DNA from: an uncultured Bacilli bacterium
GTDB lineage: Bacteria; Bacillota_I; Bacilli_A; RF39; UBA660
Assembly: GCA_934162285.1 (NCBI GenBank)
Contig: CAKPHY010000009.1
Span: forward strand, 1 to 48,982
Length of the DNA stretch: 48,982 nucleotides
Direction: 5' to 3'
Below the pieces are notes generated by a model. It saw nothing but the letters and a program-made list of their open reading frames with translations, had not been told where the DNA came from and did not search any database. Positions within the stretch are counted from its first letter, which is position 1; each line of letters opens with the position of its first letter. Positions 44,601 through 48,982 of this stretch are shown here, one piece after another. The position numbers were made by a program, and so were the translations under genes.

Positions 44601-47570
44601 ATGTATTTAAAAACAATAAAAGCGAGTGGTTTTAAATCATTCGCGAATAAAATTCAAATAGATTTAGAAAATAAAATAACCGGTATAGTTGGACCTAATG
44701 GTAGTGGCAAGAGTAATATTGTCGATGCTGTTCGTTGGGTTCTAGGTGAGCAATCAGTTAAAAGCTTACGTGGAGATGGCTCTATGACTGACGTTATTTT
44801 TTCAGGATCAAAGTCAAGAGAACCACTTAATGTTGCTTCAGTAACTTTGGTTTTTGATAATACTGATCATGTTTTTCCTTTAGATTTTAATGAAGTTTCT
44901 ATTAAAAGAAGAGTCTATCGTGATGGCACTAATGAATATTTTATTAATGGCGAAAAATGTCGTTTAAAAGATATCAATGATTTATTACTTGATAGTGGTA
45001 TAGCTAAAGAAAGCTTTAATATTATTTCTCAAGGTCGCGTAGAAGAAATATTAAGTGCTAAAGCAGGTGATCGTCGAATTATCTTTGAAGAAGCTGCTAA
45101 TGTTTTAAAATATAAAAGAAGGAAAGAAGATGCTTTAAGAAAGCTTGATAAAACTAATGAAAATATGAATCGCATTAATGACATTATTGCCGAATTAGAA
45201 AGTCAAGTTGAGCCTTTAAAAGAACAAGCATCAAAAGCTGAAGAATATAATAATGCTAAAGAAGAATTAGGTAGTATTGAAATTTCTTTAGTAACACATG
45301 ATATCACAGAATATAATAAAGAGTATGAATTAAAATCCGCAAAGATTGAAACTTTAAATAACGAATTAATTAATTTAAAAACTAAAACTTCATCTAGTGA
45401 TGCTACAAGTGAAAGACAAAAATTAGAATTAAGTAAACTTAATAATGAAATCAATGATTATCAAGAAAAATTGTTAGAAATGACTAAAAAAGTTGAACAA
45501 GCTAATAGTCATAAACAAATAGTTTTAGAACGTAAAAAGTATGAACTTAATAATGATACAATTCACAAAAATATTGTTTCTTTAAAAGAAGAACAATTAA
45601 AAATTCAAAATCAAGTTTCAGCTATTGAATTTAATATTGATGAGAATAATACTAAATTAGAAAAAATAGATTTGAACATTAAAAATAATGAAACATTTTT
45701 AGATAAATTAAAAACTGAAAAGAGAAATATTGATGATATTATTAATAAAAACTATTACAATTTAAATATCGTTAAAAATAGAATAAATTCTTTAGAAACA
45801 AGCATTGAAAATAATGGTAGTTTGCCACTTGCTGTTAGAAATATTTTAAATAATCCAAGGTTAAAAGGTATTCATGATATTGTTGGAAATATAATTGATG
45901 TTGAGCCTACATATTTAACAGCAATAACAACTTCTTTAGGAGCTGCTTTCAATAATATTATTGTTGATAATGCTTCAAGTGCAGAAGAAGCAATAAAATA
46001 TTTAAAAGAAAACAAATTTGGACGTGTAACATTTTTACCAATAAATGTTATGAAACCTAAATATGTCGATGAAAAAATTCTAAACATTTTAAAACATCAA
46101 GAGGGTTTTATTAATATTGCTTCTAATTTAGTACGTACCGAATCTTTATATCAAACTATTATATCTAATCAACTAGGTAATACTTTAATTGTTGATAATA
46201 TTAAAAATGCCAATATTATAAGTAAGCAAATAAACTTTCAATATAAAATTGTTAGTTTAAGTGGCGAAATTGTTCATGTTGGTGGTGCTATTACTGGTGG
46301 TGAAACCTCTAAAATTCGTTCGGTTAAAACAGATAAACAAGAACTTTTAGAACAAACAAAAGAAAAAGAAAAACTAGAATTAACTATCAAAAATTGTGAA
46401 GAAAAAATCAATGAAATTGATAATAAATTTCATGAAATTGATGATAAAAATTATCTTTTAAATAAAGAAAAATTAGAATTAAAAGAAAAAATCAATATTT
46501 TAAAACAAAATATTGAAGATTTATACAAAAGATTAAATGAAATTAGTAGTGAAATAACTAGTTCTAATAATATTTTAAAGAATGATTTAAGCAAAGAAGA
46601 AACAGAAGCTATAAATGAGTTTTATCGTTTAGAAAAAGAAAAAGAAGAATTAAGTCAAAATTATAAAAAATTGTTAAATAAAAGAGAAGATTTAACAGAA
46701 GAAATTTCTTTAAATGAAAATTTAAATAAAAAAGATAATGAACAACTAAGAAATACAATGAATGAACTTAAAGATTTAGAAATTCTTGTTAATCGTTTAG
46801 AAGTAAAAATTGATTCTAGCTTAAAACTATTAAGTGAAAATTATGGAATGACTTATGAATTTGCTTTAGAAAAATCTATAATAGATCTTGATATAGAATT
46901 TGCTAGAACCAAAGTAAATAAATTAAGAAAAGTAATTAAAGATTTAGGTGAAGTCAATCTTGGAGCCATTGCAGAATATAAACGTGTCAGTGAAAGATAT
47001 GAATTTTTACTAAAACAACGTGATGATTTGCTAAATGCTACTAATACATTATTAGAAATTGTTAAAGAAATGGATGTTCAAATGGAAAAAGACTTTAAAG
47101 AAACATTTAAAGTCGTAAAAGAAAACTTTAAAGAAACATTTAAACAATTATTTAAAGGAGGGACAGCTGATTTAATTTATACTGATCCTAAAAATGTTTT
47201 AGAAACCGGAGTTGAAATTGTTGCATCGCCACCAGGTAAGAAACTTACTAGTTTGAGTTTACTTTCTGGTGGGGAAAAGACTTTAACAGCTATTTCTTTA
47301 TTATTTGCTATTTTAAAAACAAAGAAAACATCATTTTGCATTTTAGATGAAGTTGAAGCTGCTTTAGATGAAGCCAATGTAGCTTCCTTTGGTGAATATG
47401 TTACTTCACTTAAAGATAAAACCCAATTTATTATTATTACGCATAAAAAGAAAACAATGGAATATGCTGATACTTTATATGGAATAACAATGCAAGAATC
47501 TGGTGTTAGTAAATTAGTAAGTGTTAAATTAAATGATATTGAAGAAAAAACTTTAGAAAGTAAAAACTAA
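44601..47570 (+). CDS. smc: Chromosome condensin subunit SMC, short-armed
   Basis: 989 aa; most Bacilli have about 1,180. Head parts are complete: Walker A GPNGSGKSN (32-40), NIISQGRVEEIL, signature LSLLSGGEKTLTA, Walker B CILDEVEAALDEAN (about 912-925) and the end D-loop. The hinge covers about 410-575 (GIHDIVGNIIDVEP; GGAITGGETSK). The coiled-coil arms (about 165-405 and 580-815) are each roughly 240 residues, about 100 shorter than usual. It drives chromosome loop extrusion with ScpAB. rnc and ftsY, its usual flanks, are absent. SD TAGGGTG. Confidence 0.97.
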   Translation: MYLKTIKASGFKSFANKIQIDLENKITGIVGPNGSGKSNIVDAVRWVLGEQSVKSLRGDGSMTDVIFSGSKSREPLNVASVTLVFDNTDHVFPLDFNEVSIKRRVYRDGTNEYFINGEKCRLKDINDLLLDSGIAKESFNIISQGRVEEILSAKAGDRRIIFEEAANVLKYKRRKEDALRKLDKTNENMNRINDIIAELESQVEPLKEQASKAEEYNNAKEELGSIEISLVTHDITEYNKEYELKSAKIETLNNELINLKTKTSSSDATSERQKLELSKLNNEINDYQEKLLEMTKKVEQANSHKQIVLERKKYELNNDTIHKNIVSLKEEQLKIQNQVSAIEFNIDENNTKLEKIDLNIKNNETFLDKLKTEKRNIDDIINKNYYNLNIVKNRINSLETSIENNGSLPLAVRNILNNPRLKGIHDIVGNIIDVEPTYLTAITTSLGAAFNNIIVDNASSAEEAIKYLKENKFGRVTFLPINVMKPKYVDEKILNILKHQEGFINIASNLVRTESLYQTIISNQLGNTLIVDNIKNANIISKQINFQYKIVSLSGEIVHVGGAITGGETSKIRSVKTDKQELLEQTKEKEKLELTIKNCEEKINEIDNKFHEIDDKNYLLNKEKLELKEKINILKQNIEDLYKRLNEISSEITSSNNILKNDLSKEETEAINEFYRLEKEKEELSQNYKKLLNKREDLTEEISLNENLNKKDNEQLRNTMNELKDLEILVNRLEVKIDSSLKLLSENYGMTYEFALEKSIIDLDIEFARTKVNKLRKVIKDLGEVNLGAIAEYKRVSERYEFLLKQRDDLLNATNTLLEIVKEMDVQMEKDFKETFKVVKENFKETFKQLFKGGTADLIYTDPKNVLETGVEIVASPPGKKLTSLSLLSGGEKTLTAISLLFAILKTKKTSFCILDEVEAALDEANVASFGEYVTSLKDKTQFIIITHKKKTMEYADTLYGITMQESGVSKLVSVKLNDIEEKTLESKN

Positions 47571-47636
47571 AGTTTTTTTAAACTTTAAAAAAATTTTTAA
47601 ATGTGATATGATATTATCTATAGAAAAGAGGATATA

Positions 47637-48230
47637 ATGAGAAAAAGAATTTTGGCATATTTAATTGATGTTGTAATTGTTTTATTTGCTTCATCAATGT
47701 TATCAAGTATAAGTTATTTGAATCCTCAATTGGAAACATATAACAAATATTATGATGAATATTCTGAAAAAACAAAAGATTATTTAGATAAAAAAACAGC
47801 AGATGATGAATATTTACAAATAACTAATGATTATAGTTACAAATTAGAAAGAAATAGTGTTTATAGTTCAATAATTTCTGTTGTTACAATTTTATTATAT
47901 TTTGGTGTTTTTCAAAAATATAATAATGGTCAAACACTAGGTAAAAAGTTATTAAATATAAGAGTTAAAGGTAATTTAAATGTTTTTAAATATTTATTGC
48001 GTACAGCTATTATTTATAATGTTTTTATTAATGTAGCTAAGATAATTCTCATAGTTGCTTTAGATCAAAATCAATATTTAATTGCTAATAAATATCTTTA
48101 TGCTTTGGCATTAGTTGTTGAAGTAACAACGATTGTGATGATAATGTTAAGAAAAGATCATAAAGGATTACATGATTTAATCGTTGGTTCTGAAGTTATT
48201 GAAGAAAATAAGAAAGTAGTTGAAGTGTAA
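47637..48230 (+). CDS. RDD family membrane protein
   Basis: 197 aa. The N-terminal RKRILAYLIDVVIVLFASSMLS is the RDD hallmark (R..A.liD). Three to four membrane helices follow: the central GQTLGKKLLNIRVKG motif and the late RKDHKGLHDLIVGSEV are also typical. A polar insert (about 30-78) lies after helix 1. Some RDD proteins are cation/proton antiporters, but no role can be set here. AGAGGA precedes the ATG, and its stop overlaps the next start by one base (TAATG). Confidence 0.92.
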   Translation: MRKRILAYLIDVVIVLFASSMLSSISYLNPQLETYNKYYDEYSEKTKDYLDKKTADDEYLQITNDYSYKLERNSVYSSIISVVTILLYFGVFQKYNNGQTLGKKLLNIRVKGNLNVFKYLLRTAIIYNVFINVAKIILIVALDQNQYLIANKYLYALALVVEVTTIVMIMLRKDHKGLHDLIVGSEVIEENKKVVEV

Positions 48231-48898
48231 TGGATTTAGTACTTTATTTTTTAGCTTTTGCTATTACAATCATAGCTCAGATATTTGTATCCAGTACCAC
48301 GAACAAATATTTTAAAAAGAAAAGTAAAAGTGGGCTTACAGGATCAGAAGTAGCTAAGATAATTCTTGATCAAAATGGTTTAAGCAATGTTAAGGTAAAT
48401 AGAATTACCGGTAATTTGACTGATCATTACGATCCTGCACATAAGACTGTGAATTTATCTAGTGCCGTTTATGATTCTGATTCAATAACTTCTATTTCGG
48501 TAGCTGCTCATGAATGTGGCCATGCTATTCAAGATAAAAATGGTTATACACCACTTCGCATTCGTCATGCTTTAATTCCTTTGGTAAATTTTTCATCTTA
48601 TGCTGGTTACTTTGCTATTGTTATTGGAGCAATAGCTTCTTTAACCAAATTAATAACGATTGGGCTTATTTTAGAATGTGTTATTCTTTTATTTGAATTA
48701 GTGACTTTACCAGTTGAATTTAATGCTTCATTTCGAGCTTTAAAGGAATTAGAAAAAAATATGATTGATGCTAAAGAAATAAAAGGATCAAAAAAAGTTT
48801 TGCGTGCTGCCGCTTTTACTTATGTTGCTAGTACAGCATCAACAGCTTTAGAAATTTTAAGACTTGTTCTTATATTTGGCAAAAGAGATGATAATTAA
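48230..48898 (+). CDS. Membrane zinc metallopeptidase (YugP family)
   Basis: 222 aa. An N-terminal helix, then the GLTGSEVAKIIL start of the family, HYDPAHKTVNLS, and the zinc motif AHECGHAIQ (His94, Glu95, His98). Three more helices follow, with a late PVEFNASFRALKEL typical of the group. Substrate unknown; it faces either the membrane or the cytosol. The GTGTAA-TGG context couples it to the RDD gene. Confidence 0.93.
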   Translation: MDLVLYFLAFAITIIAQIFVSSTTNKYFKKKSKSGLTGSEVAKIILDQNGLSNVKVNRITGNLTDHYDPAHKTVNLSSAVYDSDSITSISVAAHECGHAIQDKNGYTPLRIRHALIPLVNFSSYAGYFAIVIGAIASLTKLITIGLILECVILLFELVTLPVEFNASFRALKELEKNMIDAKEIKGSKKVLRAAAFTYVASTASTALEILRLVLIFGKRDDN

Positions 48899-48943
48899 TC
48901 ATCTCTTCAGAGTGTTGACAAAGTTCAATACTCTTTTCTTTTT
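48883..48943 (+). terminator. Two terminator hairpins after the YugP-like gene
   Basis: First, AAGAGATGAT/ATCATCTCTT (48883-48892, 48898-48907) overlapping the stop codon, without a T run. Second, AGAGTGTTGA/TCAATACTCT (48909-48918, 48925-48934) followed by TTTTCTTTTT. A possible extended -10 (TG-A-TAAAAT, 48954-48962) for a gene beyond the window comes next. Confidence 0.75.
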
Positions 48944-48982
48944 AGAAAAGATGTGATAAAATTAATTTGCGAGATAAAACTT

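Noticed and set aside
47569..47586. AAAGTTT/AAACTTT hairpin after smc as a terminator
   Set aside because: The T run is in the loop and the stem is followed by A, so it does not fit an intrinsic terminator well; smc may read into the RDD gene.
1..48982. Mycoplasma genetic code (TGA = Trp)
   Set aside because: TGA ends several genes at sensible places (for example 7815, 29982) and Trp is written TGG in conserved motifs such as WCGPC.
1..48982. Mobile element, prophage or CRISPR array
   Set aside because: No transposase, integrase, phage gene, terminal inverted repeat or spaced direct repeat is visible; the genes are core chromosome.

Overview
The window is a strongly A+T-rich bacterial chromosome segment of densely packed housekeeping genes. 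The gene families and gene order are those of Bacillota, class Bacilli. TGA is used as a stop (for example at the ends of the genes finishing at 7815 and 29982), so this is not a code-4 mollicute, yet several proteins are shortened in a mollicute-like way (SMC of 989 aa). A FemAB-type enzyme, a PASTA kinase and MreC/MreD indicate a peptidoglycan wall. SpoIVFA/SpoIVFB-, SirA- and SpoIIB-like genes point to a spore-forming or formerly spore-forming lineage. My inference is an uncultured, gut-type, reduced-genome Bacilli lineage between Bacillus and the mollicutes. I see no IS element, prophage, CRISPR array or integrase.

Layout: 1-61 end of an upstream gene; 202-362 two tRNAs (Leu-UAG, probable Ile2-CAU) on the minus strand; 484-5153 a block in the B. 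subtilis order spoIIB/radC/mreC/mreD/spoIVFA/spoIVFB/rplU/prp/rpmA, with mreB and minCD absent; 5214-6875 fhs; 6965-7009 a 14-codon ORF with its own promoter and terminator; 7123-8014 a degenerate CPBP protein and a small membrane protein; 8104-9381 obg; 9411-9985 a DUF192 gene and a divergent Flp-type pilin; rnhC (minus); cvpA-trxA; clpC-hsp20; an NrtR-like regulator with a TadE-like protein; the str operon rpsL-rpsG-fusA-tuf (16119-20367) behind a structured leader; two tandem six-cysteine DUF5011 surface proteins; a FemAB gene (minus); topA; gmk; a thioredoxin-like protein; a purine permease with an extracellular MBL hydrolase and DUF3006; a small membrane-protein operon with a B-repeat surface protein.

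From 32757 to 40743 runs one long operon: rlmN-prpC-prkC-rsgA-rpe-tcdA-orphan-phosphodiester glycosidase. It is the Bacillus prpC/prkC/rsgA/rpe order with tcdA where thiN is expected. lexA (minus) follows, then divergently a 47-codon membrane peptide under two SOS boxes, then tkt, a SirA-like gene and yneF. This is the order lexA-yneA(sosA)-tkt-sirA-yneF of Bacillus/Staphylococcus, so the 47-codon ORF is the positional counterpart of the SOS cell-division inhibitors YneA/SosA. The window ends with smc, an RDD membrane protein and a YugP-type zinc peptidase.

The most rewarding places are the lexA-linked mini-peptide, the 14-codon ORF at 6965, the paired six-cysteine proteins, the sporulation gene relics within the reduced mre block, and the widely separated tad-type pilin genes. 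Many promoters are clear sigma-A sites, and several are extended -10 types (TGN before TATAAT) without a recognisable -35.
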